Part shown: positions 37,169 to 47,846 of the stretch, piece by piece | Numbering within the stretch: the first letter of the stretch is position 1 | How the letters are laid out: each line of letters begins with the position of its first letter | Assembly (NCBI RefSeq): GCF_001544475.1 | Contig: NZ_FCNW02000019.1 | Span: 1-64,000 of the forward strand | Reading direction: 5' to 3' | Source: Caballeronia humi | GTDB lineage: Bacteria > Pseudomonadota > Gammaproteobacteria > Burkholderiales > Burkholderiaceae | Length of the DNA stretch: 64,000 nt | Notes under the pieces: model-generated | Told to the model about the DNA's origin: nothing | The model's input: only the letters and a program-made list of their open reading frames with translations | The model's database searches: none | Translations under genes and position numbers: made by a program

Positions 37169-37876
37169 TTATTGAGTCTGAGGAGTTTCACGAATTTTGC
37201 GCGGCCGGCCGCGCGGCAGCGGCGACACGCGGCGGTTCGCGGCACGTCCCGCCCACTCTCGATACGAGTCGCTGCCGAGCACCCAACCCTTGAGCGTTGC
37301 CTGCAGCAGACGATTCGCTTCGCGTTCGTCGAGCGGCTGTTCGCAGAGTTCCTTGTAGGCGTGCTGGCGTTCGAACGGCGTATTGCCGAGCGACCAGTAG
37401 AGCGGATGGTCGGTGATGAGCGGATCGAGCGTCATGCCGATGTGATGCCGGTAGCTCGACCACTTGTAGTCCTGCGGAGCGGCGGCGAGCTGCGCGCGCA
37501 CCGGCGCCATCTCCACGACGCGGCTCGCGAGCAGGAAGTACCGCTCGCCTTCGATGACCGTCGCGCGATAGCGGCCTTCCCACAGGGTGCCGCGCCGCAT
37601 GTAGCGGCGATTGAAGTGCGCGACGTAGCGGCGGCCGACGGCCTGCATCGCCTTCGGGAGACTGGACTCGTCGCGTGGCGTGACGAGCAGGTGAACGGCG
37701 CCTGGCATCAGTGCGTACGCGTGAACGGCGAGTTGATGATCGCGTGAAGCCGTTCTCAGGCAGTCGAGAAAGAGGTCGTAGTCCTGGTCGTCGACGAATG
37801 CGGGCTGCTGGTCGAGACCGCGCAGGATGACATGCTGCGGCTGTTCGGGAACATAGAGTCGTGCAAGCCGTGCCAT
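37169..37876 (-). CDS. REP-associated tyrosine transposase-like protein (RAYT) with a degenerate HUH motif
   Basis: RAYTs are single-copy, IS200/IS605-related proteins thought to mobilise REP palindromes. The 235-residue product has the family layout: PQHVILRGLDQQPAFVDDQDY, HAYALMPGAVHLLVTP, then GRRYVAHFNRRYMRRGTLWEGRY and the DYKWSSYRHH region. The usual NHVHLL metal-binding motif reads GAVHLL (A60-V61-H62), so the first histidine is absent, while tyrosines Y84 and Y92 remain in the catalytic region. Inactivity as a nuclease is inference. The start at 37876 gives MARLARLYV, as in relatives. Confidence 0.82.
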   Translation of the reverse strand: MARLARLYVPEQPQHVILRGLDQQPAFVDDQDYDLFLDCLRTASRDHQLAVHAYALMPGAVHLLVTPRDESSLPKAMQAVGRRYVAHFNRRYMRRGTLWEGRYRATVIEGERYFLLASRVVEMAPVRAQLAAAPQDYKWSSYRHHIGMTLDPLITDHPLYWSLGNTPFERQHAYKELCEQPLDEREANRLLQATLKGWVLGSDSYREWAGRAANRRVSPLPRGRPRKIRETPQTQ

Positions 37877-38080
37877 GCTGAAGTATCCGTTGGTCGCGTT
37901 GGTGTTCACCCGTAAGGGGCGCTCTGTTGGCGGCATCGACGTTTTCGGGCAAAGCCTTGAAACGCCGGACGGCCGGGCGCGAATGCCGCTTCCCGCTAGG
38001 GAAAATGCTCTACGGCAGCGCTATGGTTACTTTGAAATGATGTGTTCATAATGAGCGTGCTTTTTCTGGAGGAGCACAAA

Positions 38081-38806
38081 TTGAAAATAAAACAAGTGGT
38101 TATAGGAGCGGCGGCGCTGGCCTGCATATCGACGGCGGCACATGCGCAATCCGCGGGTTCCATCTACCTCACCACAGGCTGGTTTCACTTCGCGCCGCAA
38201 GACAGCAGCGGCCCGCTCAAAGAAACAAGTGTAGGCGGAAGTCCGGTCAATATCAGCGTACCGGGCACGGGCGCGGGAATCTCTAGCGCCGACACCGCCG
38301 GTTTCACCGTCGGCTACTTCATCACCGACGCGATCGCCGCCGAACTCGAAATGGGCCTGCCCCTCAAGTTCAACCTTGAAGGCACGGGCTCGCTGGAACC
38401 CTACGGCACGCTCGGTACCGCGAAACAGTGGAGCCCGACGCTGCTCTTCAAATACCACTTCCTGAGCCCGCAGTCCAAGTTTCGTCCGTACGTGGGTCTC
38501 GGCGTGACCTATACCTGGTTCTCGGACGCGAAGATCACCAACGGCGCCTTCGAGAACGGCGTGCTGCATGGTCCGACCAGTGTAGACACGGATAGTTCGT
38601 GGGCACCGGTTTTTAATGTCGGCTTCAATTATTCGTTCACCGAGCATTGGTTCGCGGGCGTGTCGGTCTCCTTCATTCCGATGAAGGCTACCGCGAAGCT
38701 CAGCACGCAGGCGCAGACGCCTGTCGGCGTGCTCAACGTGAAATCGGAAGCGCGTATCACGCTGAATCCGATCGTCACGTATGTGAAGGTTGGCTATAAG
38801 TTCTGA
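38081..38806 (+). CDS. ompW: OmpW-family outer-membrane protein
   Basis: OmpW proteins are eight-stranded beta barrels thought to let small hydrophobic compounds through the outer membrane. The 241-residue product has a Sec signal peptide ending AHA (about residue 22), then SAGSIYLTTGWFHFAPQDSS, GFTVGYFITDAIAAELEMG, the periplasm-facing SPTLLFKYHFLSPQSKFRPYVGLGVTYTWF and the C-terminal NPIVTYVKVGYKF ending in Phe. I chose the TTG at 38081 because GGAGGAG lies 6 bases upstream; an ATG at 38051 would give a poorer start. Confidence 0.9.
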   Translation: MKIKQVVIGAAALACISTAAHAQSAGSIYLTTGWFHFAPQDSSGPLKETSVGGSPVNISVPGTGAGISSADTAGFTVGYFITDAIAAELEMGLPLKFNLEGTGSLEPYGTLGTAKQWSPTLLFKYHFLSPQSKFRPYVGLGVTYTWFSDAKITNGAFENGVLHGPTSVDTDSSWAPVFNVGFNYSFTEHWFAGVSVSFIPMKATAKLSTQAQTPVGVLNVKSEARITLNPIVTYVKVGYKF

Positions 38807-38823
38807 GGCTGCCCGTACGACGC

Positions 38824-38870
38824 AAAAACGCCGCTGTTTGCACTACGCAACAGCGGCGTTTTGCATTTTT
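38824..38870 (+). terminator. Intrinsic terminator of ompW
   Basis: AAAACGCCGCTGTT and AACAGCGGCGTTTT (about 38825-38838 and 38849-38862) form a long perfect stem with a short loop, followed by GCATTTTT on the plus strand. It lies 18 bases after the ompW stop. The remaining sequence up to the DUF883 start at 39099 shows no other feature. Confidence 0.88.
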
Positions 38871-39098
38871 ACGCTCGCCTGTAAATCTGACTGCGTGCAA
38901 ACCCTCGATTGCATTTCTTACGTATCTCGCGCGAGACTTGCCCTCTTGCCTCACTGGGTGCAGGCTCCTAGCCACGTGCGTCGAACACTCATTGAACCTC
39001 GACAAAGCGTCGGCATCGAACTTGCTGCTTCAGGAGTTTCCCCGCCGCACTTCAGCTACGCGGCCCATCCACGATTCATCCATCGACGGAGCGATCTT

Positions 39099-39479
39099 AT
39101 GAACGCACTTCCCAATACGCGCGGCGCCATCGGAGATTCATGGAATTCGACGAGCCGTCGCGCCCGTCGTATCGCGCGCCACGGACGCGAAGCAGCCGAG
39201 GATATCGGCGTCGAGTTGCGCACGCTGCTGTCCGAACTCGAATCCACGCTCGCCGACGGCACGCAGGCCGATGTTGCCGCCCTGAGAGCCCAGCTTGGCC
39301 GCCGTATCGATACGGCGCGGTCGCGCCTGAACGACACGCATCTGGCGATGCGCGAACGCGCTAACGCCGCGTTGTCCGACGCCGATGCCTATATCCACGA
39401 AAAGCCGTGGCAAACCATCGCGCTCGTGGGCGGTCTGGCGCTGGTTGCGGGTGTGTTGCTCGCACGCGTACGCTCGTAG
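39099..39479 (+). CDS. DUF883 (ElaB/YqjD-like) membrane-anchored protein
   Basis: The 126-residue product has a long alanine- and arginine-rich amphipathic helix (about residues 20-95, likely coiled coil), an EKPWQTIALVGG motif, and a single C-terminal hydrophobic helix with a GxxxG-like pattern (IALVGGLALVAGVLLARVRS). ElaB/YqjD proteins are tail-anchored and associate with ribosomes in stationary-phase E. coli; that role is unproven here. The ATG at 39099 follows ACGGAG. It converges on ugpQ with a 13-base gap. Confidence 0.85.
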   Translation: MNALPNTRGAIGDSWNSTSRRARRIARHGREAAEDIGVELRTLLSELESTLADGTQADVAALRAQLGRRIDTARSRLNDTHLAMRERANAALSDADAYIHEKPWQTIALVGGLALVAGVLLARVRS

Positions 39480-39492
39480 CAGCACGCGCGTC

Positions 39493-40236
39493 TTATTCGA
39501 CGAAATCAGCGCCGATGATGTCGATGCGGTCCGTGCAAATCGCATCGACGCCCCAGTGCGCCAACAGCCGCGCGCGCTCGGGATCGTTCACGGTATAGGC
39601 CAGAATCCGCAGGCCCGAATCCTTGATCTCCGCGACGAGCGCTTCGGTGAGCTTGCGGTGGTCCGCGTGCAGCGACACACACGCGAGCGCCGCCGTCTGC
39701 GCGTGCCAGTCGTGCGGAATCTCGCCGTAGAGCATTCCGCGCGGCAGGTCGGGCGCGGCATCGCGTGCGGCTTCGAGCGCCGCGTAGGAAAACGATGACA
39801 ACAGCGGCGCCGGTTCGGCATCGGACCAGAGGCGCGCCGATTCCTGCGCCACGATTCGCCCGGTGTCCACGTCGCGCCCTTCGCACGGCTTGATCTCGAC
39901 ATTTGCCGCAAGCCCGTGCCGCTTGCAGCGCGCCGCCACCTGCTCCAGCATCGGCATACGCGCGCCAGCAAACGTCGCGTCGAACCAGCTTCCTGCGTCC
40001 AGCTGCACGATTTGTGCGTACTTCATCGCCTTCGCTGCGCCGTGCCCGTTCGACGTCCGATCGACGTCATCGTCGTGCAGCAGGAAAACGACGTCGTCCG
40101 CTGACAGCTTCGCGTCGAACTCGATCATTCTCAGACCGAGCCGCGCGCCGGTATCGATCGCTTCAAGCGTATTTTCCGGCGCAAGCTTGCCGCCGCCGCG
40201 ATGCGCGACGACGCGCGGATAAGGCCAGGTTCTCAT
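39493..40236 (-). CDS. ugpQ: Glycerophosphodiester phosphodiesterase
   Basis: UgpQ hydrolyses glycerophosphodiesters to glycerol-3-phosphate and an alcohol. The 247-residue GDPD-fold product has VVAHRGGGKLAPENTLEA with catalytic histidines and the EFDAKLSADDVVFLLHDDDVDRTSNG metal site, and no signal peptide, as in cytoplasmic UgpQ. It is the last gene of the ugp operon, 19 bases after ugpC, so imported diesters can be processed directly. Confidence 0.93.
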   Translation of the reverse strand: MRTWPYPRVVAHRGGGKLAPENTLEAIDTGARLGLRMIEFDAKLSADDVVFLLHDDDVDRTSNGHGAAKAMKYAQIVQLDAGSWFDATFAGARMPMLEQVAARCKRHGLAANVEIKPCEGRDVDTGRIVAQESARLWSDAEPAPLLSSFSYAALEAARDAAPDLPRGMLYGEIPHDWHAQTAALACVSLHADHRKLTEALVAEIKDSGLRILAYTVNDPERARLLAHWGVDAICTDRIDIIGADFVE

Positions 40237-40255
40237 GATCGCGCCTCCTGTTCCT

Positions 40256-41341
<1,086 letters not shown>

Positions 41342-41344
41342 CGG

Positions 41345-41656
41345 TCAGCCTTCCAGCGCGCCCGCGACCGTCGCGAAATGCGCGACCGCGATGCCGGGTT
41401 CGTAGAAGCGATGCAGCAGTTCGCGCCACTTCTGGTAATCGGCGGACTGGCGAAAGCCCGGGTCGTGCGCTTCGACCGAATCCCAACGCACGAGCAACAC
41501 GTAGCGCGAGCCGTTGCCGGCATCGGCGCCGCGCAGCAGCTCGTGCGAGCGGTAGCCGGGTTGCGCGGCGATGATCTTTTGCGCTGCGTCGAAGGCGGCT
41601 TCGAACCCGGCCTCCTCGCCGGCCTTCACCGGCAACTGCGCGATTTCGAGAATCAT
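41345..41656 (-). CDS. Antibiotic biosynthesis monooxygenase (ABM)-domain protein
   Basis: The 103-residue product is a single ferredoxin-like ABM domain: MILEIAQLPVKAGEEAGFEAAF, PGYRSHELLRG, and YVLLVRWDSVEAHDPGFRQSADYQKWRELLHRFY. Such proteins act as small cofactor-less oxygenases or haem-degrading enzymes, but the substrate is unknown. It sits between ugpE and ugpC, 16 bases after ugpE and 3 before ugpC, so it must be cotranscribed with the transporter. No haem-binding motif is evident. Confidence 0.8.
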   Translation of the reverse strand: MILEIAQLPVKAGEEAGFEAAFDAAQKIIAAQPGYRSHELLRGADAGNGSRYVLLVRWDSVEAHDPGFRQSADYQKWRELLHRFYEPGIAVAHFATVAGALEG

Positions 41657-41672
41657 GAGGTCAGGTCTCCAG

Positions 41673-42518
41673 TTATTTTTCGGAATCGACGAGGCCGCGC
41701 ACGAACCAGCGCTGCATCGTCAGCACGACGGCGAGCGGCGGCAGCATCGCGAGCAGCGTCGCGCTCATGACGAGGTGCCATTCGGTGGCGGTGTCGCCGG
41801 AAGCGATCATGCTCTTGATGCCGACCACCGCCGTTTGCAGCGATTGCTGGCTCGTGATCAGGATCGGCCAGAGGTACTGATTCCAGCCGTAGATGAACGT
41901 GATCACGAAGAGCGCGGCGATGTTCGTCTTCGAGAGCGGCAGCACGACGTCCCAAAAGAAGCGCAGCGGCCCCGCGCCGTCGATGCGCGCCGCCTCCATC
42001 AGTTCGTCGGGCAGCGTCATGAAGAACTGGCGGAAGAGGAAGGTCGCCGTCGCCGAGGCGATCAGCGGCAGCGTGAGCCCGGCATACGTGTTCGAAAGGT
42101 GCATCGACGATACGACTTGCACCGTCGGAAAAATCCGCACTTCTACCGGCAGCATCAGCGTGACGAAGATCAGCCAGAACGCGAGATTCTTGAACGGGAA
42201 GCGGAAGAAGACGATGGCATAGGCGGAAATCATCGACACGGCGATCTTGCCGATCGAGATTACGAGCGCCATCACGAGGCTGTTCAGCAGCATGCGGCCG
42301 AACGGCGCGGCGGCGTTGCCGCTGCCGCGCGTCCAGATGTTCGCGATGTTCTCGAACAGATGCGTGCTCGGGATCAGCGAAAGCGGCACAGTGAACACTT
42401 CCTTGTCGTTCATCGTGGCCGCGCAAAACGCAACGTAGACCGGAAACACGACGAGCAACACGCCCACGATCAGCACGGCGTGGCAAAAGATGTCGAAACC
42501 GCGACGATTCTCGATCAT
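41673..42518 (-). CDS. ugpE: sn-glycerol-3-phosphate ABC transporter permease UgpE
   Basis: UgpE is one of the two permeases. The 281-residue product has six helices and the inner-membrane EAA loop: [29 protein letters not shown]. Start at the ATG 42518 ([11 protein letters not shown]), which overlaps the ugpA stop by four bases; a much longer reading frame upstream is ugpA read in another frame. Confidence 0.95.
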   Translation of the reverse strand: MIENRRGFDIFCHAVLIVGVLLVVFPVYVAFCAATMNDKEVFTVPLSLIPSTHLFENIANIWTRGSGNAAAPFGRMLLNSLVMALVISIGKIAVSMISAYAIVFFRFPFKNLAFWLIFVTLMLPVEVRIFPTVQVVSSMHLSNTYAGLTLPLIASATATFLFRQFFMTLPDELMEAARIDGAGPLRFFWDVVLPLSKTNIAALFVITFIYGWNQYLWPILITSQQSLQTAVVGIKSMIASGDTATEWHLVMSATLLAMLPPLAVVLTMQRWFVRGLVDSEK

Positions 42519-43399
42519 GAATATTGCACCCTGCGCTCGATGAAGCGGAACTGCACGACCGTCAACCCGACCACGATCGCCATCAGCACGACCGATTGCG
42601 CGCCCGAACTGCCGATATCGAGGCCCTGGAAGCCTTCGGCGAAGATCTTGTAGATGAGCGTCTTCGTCGATTGGGCGGGGCCGCCGCCGGTGGCTGCGTC
42701 GATGACGGGGAAGGTATCGAAGAACGCATAGACGAGGTTGACGACGAGCAGGAAGAAGCTCGTCGGCGAGAGGAGCGGCAACGCGATGCCGAAAAAGCGC
42801 CGCACGGGACCGGCGCCGTCGATGGCGGCGGCTTCGATCAGCGAGCGCGGGATCGCCTGCAGGCCCGCGTAGAAGAACAGGAAGTTGTAGCTCACCTGTT
42901 TCCACACCGACGCAAGGACGACCAGAAACATCGCCTGCGAGCCGTTCAGCGCGTGATTCCACACGATGCCGTATTTCGAGAGCGCGTAGGTCACGAGCCC
43001 GATGCTCGGGTTGAACAGGAACGACCACAGCACGGCGGCGATCGCGGGCGCGACGGCGTACGGCCAGATCAGAAGCGTCTGATACGCCTTCGCGCCGCGC
43101 GTGACGCGATCGGCGCACGCGGCGAGCAGGAGCGAGATCAGGAGCCCCGACACGGTGACGAGCGTGCAGAAGATCAGCGTCGTGTTGAACGACGACAGAT
43201 ACAGCGGATCGTTGAAAAGCTGCTTGAAGTTGGCGAGCCCGACGAATTCGCTCGACGTGCCGAACGCGTCCTGGCTCTGCGTCGCCTGCCAGAGCGCTTC
43301 GCCCGCGGGCCACAGAAAGAACAATGCCGTGATCGCAAGCTGCGGCGCGACCAGCAGGTACGGCAACACGCTCGTGTTGAAACGAGACCGCTTTTCCAT
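42515..43399 (-). CDS. ugpA: sn-glycerol-3-phosphate ABC transporter permease UgpA
   Basis: UgpA is the second permease. The 294-residue product has six helices and the EAA loop [29 protein letters not shown], with [30 protein letters not shown] typical of sugar-type ABC permeases. It follows ugpB by 63 bases. Gene order ugpB-A-E-C matches E. coli apart from the inserted ABM gene. Confidence 0.95.
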   Translation of the reverse strand: MEKRSRFNTSVLPYLLVAPQLAITALFFLWPAGEALWQATQSQDAFGTSSEFVGLANFKQLFNDPLYLSSFNTTLIFCTLVTVSGLLISLLLAACADRVTRGAKAYQTLLIWPYAVAPAIAAVLWSFLFNPSIGLVTYALSKYGIVWNHALNGSQAMFLVVLASVWKQVSYNFLFFYAGLQAIPRSLIEAAAIDGAGPVRRFFGIALPLLSPTSFFLLVVNLVYAFFDTFPVIDAATGGGPAQSTKTLIYKIFAEGFQGLDIGSSGAQSVVLMAIVVGLTVVQFRFIERRVQYS

Positions 43400-43462
43400 C
43401 GACTGATCCTGATGCGCGAAAGAAACGGCCGCGCCGATCGGGCGCGGCTGGGGAAAGGCCGC

Positions 43463-44788
43463 TTAGCTGCCGGCTTTCTCGAAACGTCGCAGCAACTCGT
43501 CGCCGCGTGAAACGGACGAATCGAGCGCTTCCTTCGGCGACTTCTTCTGCGCCCAAACCTGCTCAAGTTCTTCGTCAACCACCGTGCGGATCTGCGGCAT
43601 GTTGCCGAGGCGCAGGCCCTTCGTGTACGCGAGCGGCGGCTTGTTCAGCATCTGCTTGATCGCGACATCGGCACCGGGGTTCTTGTCGTAGAAGCCGTCT
43701 TTCTGCGTCAGTTCATACGCGGCAGTCGTGACCGGCAGATAGCCCGTGTCCTGATGCCACTTCGCCGCGACCGGCGGCGAGCTCAGATACGCGAGGAATT
43801 TCGCGACGCCCTTGTACACCGCCGGGTCCTTGCCCGCGAGCACCCAGAGACTCGCGCCGCCGATGATCGCGTTCTGCGGCGCGCCCTTCACGCTGGCGTC
43901 GTACGGCATCATGCCGACGCCGAAATCGAACTTCGCGTACTTTTTGATCGTCGCGCGCGAGCCCGACGAGTTCGTGATGATCCCGCAGTCGCCGCTATAG
44001 AACTTCGACACCGGTTCGTCCTTGCGGCCGACATAGGTGAACGTGCCTTCCTTCGCCATGTCTTGCAGAAACTGGATGTGCGCGACCTGCAGCGGCTTGT
44101 TGAATTCGAGCTTGGCGTCGGGGCCGTTGAAACCGTTGTTCTGCGTCGCGAACGGCGCGGCGTGCCACGCGCTGTAGTTCTCGAGCTGAATCCAGCTTTG
44201 CCATCCCGACGAATAACCGCACGACAACCCCGACGCCTTCAGCTTCTTCGCATCGGCTTCGACGTCGGCCCACGTCTTGGGCGGCTGGTTCGGATCGAGC
44301 CCGGCCTTCTTGAACGCTTCCTTGTTGTAGTAGAGGACGGGCGTCGAGCTGTTGAACGGCATCGAGATCAGGTGGCCGGTCTTCGCGTCGCTGTAGTAGC
44401 CGGAGATGGTCGGCACGAACGCCTTTTCGTCGAGCGGGACGCCGGCCTGCTTGAACACGTCCGAGACCGGGATGACCGCCTTCTTCGCCTGCATCATCGT
44501 GGCCGTGCCGACTTCGTACACTTGCAGGATCGCGGGCGCGTTGCCGCTGCGATACGCCGCGATGCCCGCCGCGAGCGTCTGGTCATAGGTGCCCTTGAAC
44601 ACCGGCACGATCTTGTAGTCGCTTTGCGACGCGTTGAAATCGTTGGCGATGTCGTTCACGCGTTCGCCGAGCGCGGCTTCCATCGCGTGCCAGAACTGGA
44701 CTTCCGTCGCGGCTTGCGCGGCGTTCACGGCGCTGAAAGTGAGGACGGCGGCCGCCGAAATCGAGCGGAACAAGGGCTTGAAACTCAT
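43463..44788 (-). CDS. ugpB: sn-glycerol-3-phosphate-binding protein UgpB
   Basis: UgpB is the periplasmic receptor for glycerol-3-phosphate. The 441-residue product has a Sec signal peptide (about residues 1-25, ending AQA), the UgpB-like start [46 protein letters not shown] and further sugar-binding-protein type segments. The ATG at 44788 (CGGAG SD) was chosen over an upstream in-frame start. I see no clear Pho box in the 58-base gap to dgt. Confidence 0.94.
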   Translation of the reverse strand: MSFKPLFRSISAAAVLTFSAVNAAQAATEVQFWHAMEAALGERVNDIANDFNASQSDYKIVPVFKGTYDQTLAAGIAAYRSGNAPAILQVYEVGTATMMQAKKAVIPVSDVFKQAGVPLDEKAFVPTISGYYSDAKTGHLISMPFNSSTPVLYYNKEAFKKAGLDPNQPPKTWADVEADAKKLKASGLSCGYSSGWQSWIQLENYSAWHAAPFATQNNGFNGPDAKLEFNKPLQVAHIQFLQDMAKEGTFTYVGRKDEPVSKFYSGDCGIITNSSGSRATIKKYAKFDFGVGMMPYDASVKGAPQNAIIGGASLWVLAGKDPAVYKGVAKFLAYLSSPPVAAKWHQDTGYLPVTTAAYELTQKDGFYDKNPGADVAIKQMLNKPPLAYTKGLRLGNMPQIRTVVDEELEQVWAQKKSPKEALDSSVSRGDELLRRFEKAGS

Positions 44789-44846
44789 CGAATAGTCTCC
44801 GTTGTTGATGCCGGCGATTTTCAGCCGGATGGCAAAAGCGCCGATT

Positions 44847-46067
44847 CTAGTTATCGTCGATGACAAACAGGCGTTGATATTCCTTCAATGCGTAGCGATC
44901 GGTCATGCCCGCGATGTAATGCGCGATCAGGCGCGCCTGCGAGCCGTTGTACGTAGGCCCGGCGGCGTCGTTCGCCGACTCCTCCGCGACCGGCCCGCGC
45001 GCCTGATACGACGGCGGCAACAGGCGCGGGTCTTCCGTGAACGCACCGAAAAGGCCGGTCACGACGCGCCGCGCCTTGTTCGCCATGCGCATCACGCGAT
45101 AGTGGCGATACAGGTTCTTGAACAGAAAGCGCTTGAGCGCGGCGGCCTGCGCGGCGACTTCCTCGCTGTGCGCGACGAGCGGCGGCGCATTGCGCACATC
45201 GTCGAGTGATTCGGGCGCGATGCGCGCGAGATTGTCGTTCGTGGTGTCGATCAGGTCGACGATCAGCGTGTTGATGATCCGGCGGATCGTCTCGTGAATC
45301 AGCCGCCGTCCGTCGATGCGCGGATACTCGCTGCGCGCCGCCTCGTGATGCGTGTGCCAGAGGCTCACTTCGGCCAGTTGCTCGAGCGGGATGAAACCGG
45401 AGCGCAGGCCGTCGTCCACGTCGTGATTGTTGTACGCGATTTCGTCGGCAACGTTCGCGATCTGCGCTTCGATCGACGGCTGGCGGCCCGTTAAAAACCG
45501 CTCGCCGAGATCGCCGAGCTTGCGCGCATTTTCGCGCGAGCAGTGCTTGAGAATGCCTTCGCGCGTTTCGAAGCAGAGATTGAGGCCGTTGAACGCGCCG
45601 TAGTGTTCTTCGAGTTGATCAACGACGGCGAGGCTCTGCAGGTTGTGCTCGAAGCCGCCGTGATCGCGCATGCATTCGTGCAGCGCATCCTGTCCCGCAT
45701 GACCGAACGGCGTATGCCCGAGATCGTGCGCGAGCGAAATCGCTTCGACAAGGTCTTCGTTCACGCGCAGGTTGCGCGCCACCGACCGCGCGATCTGCGC
45801 CACTTCGAGACTGTGCGTGAGCCGCGTGCGAAACAGGTCACCCTCGTGGTTCACAAAGACCTGCGTCTTGTATTCGAGCCGCCGAAACGCCGTGGAATGG
45901 ACGATGCGGTCGCGATCGCGCTGGAATTCGGTGCGCGCGGTGGGCGGCGCTTCAGCATAACGACGCCCGCGCGATGTCGCCGAGTGAGCGGCGTACGGCG
46001 CGAGATGCGCCTCCATCGCGAACGAGGTGGGCGTGCCCACGAAGATTTGACGCTTTGTTTCGCTCAC
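44847..46067 (-). CDS. dgt: Deoxyguanosinetriphosphate triphosphohydrolase-like protein
   Basis: These HD-domain enzymes cleave dNTPs to deoxynucleosides and tripolyphosphate. The 406-residue product has [11 protein letters not shown], the HD motif [22 protein letters not shown] preceded by [32 protein letters not shown] and a helical C terminus with [20 protein letters not shown]. Substrate range (dGTP or all dNTPs) cannot be told from sequence. It lies 42 bases after aroB, as in many beta-proteobacteria. Confidence 0.9.
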   Translation of the reverse strand: MSETKRQIFVGTPTSFAMEAHLAPYAAHSATSRGRRYAEAPPTARTEFQRDRDRIVHSTAFRRLEYKTQVFVNHEGDLFRTRLTHSLEVAQIARSVARNLRVNEDLVEAISLAHDLGHTPFGHAGQDALHECMRDHGGFEHNLQSLAVVDQLEEHYGAFNGLNLCFETREGILKHCSRENARKLGDLGERFLTGRQPSIEAQIANVADEIAYNNHDVDDGLRSGFIPLEQLAEVSLWHTHHEAARSEYPRIDGRRLIHETIRRIINTLIVDLIDTTNDNLARIAPESLDDVRNAPPLVAHSEEVAAQAAALKRFLFKNLYRHYRVMRMANKARRVVTGLFGAFTEDPRLLPPSYQARGPVAEESANDAAGPTYNGSQARLIAHYIAGMTDRYALKEYQRLFVIDDN

Positions 46068-46109
46068 CGGCTGCTCCGCATCATCGTGTTCCGGCCGCCG
46101 CTAGTCGCT

Positions 46110-47195
46110 TCAGACGCTTGCCGCGAGTGTCGCGCGCACCGCTTCGTCGGGCGCGGTCGTGATCTGCGTGTCGCCGAAGCGCGTCAGCAGGATGAATTTG
46201 ATCTCGCCCGCCTGCGCTTTCTTGTCGACCTTCATCAGGTCGACATAGCGGTCCGCGCCGAGCGTGGGCGCCTTGACCGGCAGTTTCGCCGCTGCGATCA
46301 CGTCGACGAGACGCTTGCGCGACGCTTCGTCGAGCCTGCCGAGCCGCACCGAGAGATCGCCCGCCATCACCATCCCGCAGCCGACCGCCTCGCCGTGCAG
46401 CCACTCGCCGTAGCCCAAGCCGGCTTCGATCGCATGCCCGAACGTGTGGCCGAAGTTGAGGATCGCGCGCAGGCCGCCTTCGCGTTCGTCCGCGGCCACG
46501 ACCGATGCCTTGATCTCGCACGAGCGCCTGACCGCATGCGCGAGTGCAGTGGCGTCGCACCGGTTGAGCGCCTCGATGTTCTCTTCGATCCACTGGAAAA
46601 ATTCGGGATCGGCGATCGCGCCCGTCTTGATGACTTCGGCAAGCCCCGCCGCGAGTTCGCGTTGCGGCAGGCTGCGCAACACGCCGATGTCGGCGATCAC
46701 CGCTTGCGGCTGATAGAACGCGCCGATCATGTTCTTGCCGAGCGGATGGTTGATGCCAGTCTTCCCGCCTACCGACGAATCGACTTGCGACAGCAGCGTG
46801 GTCGGCACCTGGATAAACGCGACGCCGCGCATGTAGCAGGCGGCGGCAAATCCCGTCATATCGCCGACCACACCGCCGCCCAGCGCGATCAGCGTCGTCT
46901 TGCGATCGGCGCGTTCGGTCAGCAGCGAATCGAAGATGCGGTTCAGCGTTTCCCAGTTCTTGTGCGCTTCGCCGTCCGGCAGGACGACGGTCGTCACCTT
47001 TTTGCCGAGCGGCGCGAGCGCGGCGCGAAGCGTGTCGCCATACAGCGGATCGACCGTGGAATTCGTGACGATCGCCACCGACGACCCCGCGATGTGCGGA
47101 GCAAATAGCCCGGTCTGTCCGATCAGATCGGCGCCGATGTGGATAGGGTAGGCGCGCTCGCCCAGCTCGACGTTGACAGTAATCATGGCGGACAT
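46110..47195 (-). CDS. aroB: 3-dehydroquinate synthase
   Basis: AroB converts DAHP to 3-dehydroquinate, the second step of the shikimate pathway, with NAD and a divalent metal. The 361-residue product has [63 protein letters not shown], and [16 protein letters not shown] with metal ligands. The stop of aroK overlaps this start (TAATG), so the two are coupled; a second ATG lies three codons downstream. Confidence 0.96.
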   Translation of the reverse strand: MSAMITVNVELGERAYPIHIGADLIGQTGLFAPHIAGSSVAIVTNSTVDPLYGDTLRAALAPLGKKVTTVVLPDGEAHKNWETLNRIFDSLLTERADRKTTLIALGGGVVGDMTGFAAACYMRGVAFIQVPTTLLSQVDSSVGGKTGINHPLGKNMIGAFYQPQAVIADIGVLRSLPQRELAAGLAEVIKTGAIADPEFFQWIEENIEALNRCDATALAHAVRRSCEIKASVVAADEREGGLRAILNFGHTFGHAIEAGLGYGEWLHGEAVGCGMVMAGDLSVRLGRLDEASRKRLVDVIAAAKLPVKAPTLGADRYVDLMKVDKKAQAGEIKFILLTRFGDTQITTAPDEAVRATLAASV

Positions 47196-47746
47196 TATGA
47201 CTCAGCCGGTCTGACGACGCCGGCCATCTCCAGTTGCATCAGGACCATATTGACGAGCGCGTTGACGGTCGGCCGCCCGGTTTCGACGACGAAATGCGCG
47301 CACTCGTGATAGAGCGGATCGCGCGTCGTGAAAAGCGCTTCGAGCTTGCCGCGCGGATCGTCGGTTTGCAGCAGCGGACGATTCTTGTCGCGCCGCGTGC
47401 GTTGCCAGAGATCGTGCGGATTCGCGCGCAAATAGACGACGATGCCGCGATTCTTCAGATGTTCGCGATTCTCCGGCCGCAACACCGCGCCGCCGCCCGT
47501 CGCGAGGACGATGCCTTCGCGCTGCGAGAGCTCGTCGATCACACTGGCCTCGCGCAGCCGGAAACCTTCCTCGCCCTCGAGCTCCCAGATCACCGGAATC
47601 CGGGCGCCGGTGCGCGCCTCGATCTCGTGGTCCGAATCGATGAACGAGCGCTGCAACCGGCGCGCAACCGCACGGCCCACGGTGGTTTTTCCCGCCCCCA
47701 TGAGTCCGACAAAAAAAATGTTCGCGTTTGCGTGCCCGGCGTGCAA
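47195..47746 (-). CDS. aroK: Shikimate kinase
   Basis: AroK phosphorylates shikimate at the 3-hydroxyl. The 183-residue product has Walker [10 protein letters not shown] (residues 14-22), the substrate-binding [13 protein letters not shown] (about 35-47), [15 protein letters not shown], and the lid and adenine-binding [10 protein letters not shown]. It lies 100 bases after pilQ; nothing is identifiable in that gap. Confidence 0.96.
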   Translation of the reverse strand: MHAGHANANIFFVGLMGAGKTTVGRAVARRLQRSFIDSDHEIEARTGARIPVIWELEGEEGFRLREASVIDELSQREGIVLATGGGAVLRPENREHLKNRGIVVYLRANPHDLWQRTRRDKNRPLLQTDDPRGKLEALFTTRDPLYHECAHFVVETGRPTVNALVNMVLMQLEMAGVVRPAES

Positions 47747-47846
47747 CTCGGTTCCTTTTTGGGTGAAATCTGATTTTGTTCGTGCGGCAGCTTAAGGGCA
47801 AACCGCCCGCTTTGTCGAGTCTGGACGCCCTCGGCGGCCGCCGCCG

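Noticed and set aside
37169..37936. Active insertion sequence next to gltB
   Set aside because: No flanking inverted repeats or target duplication are visible, the gene is single, and its HUH motif is broken.
41673..43556. 627-codon frame covering ugpE and ugpA
   Set aside because: The first half is ugpA read in the wrong frame (Arg/Ala-rich); the real ugpE starts at 42518 and overlaps ugpA by four bases.
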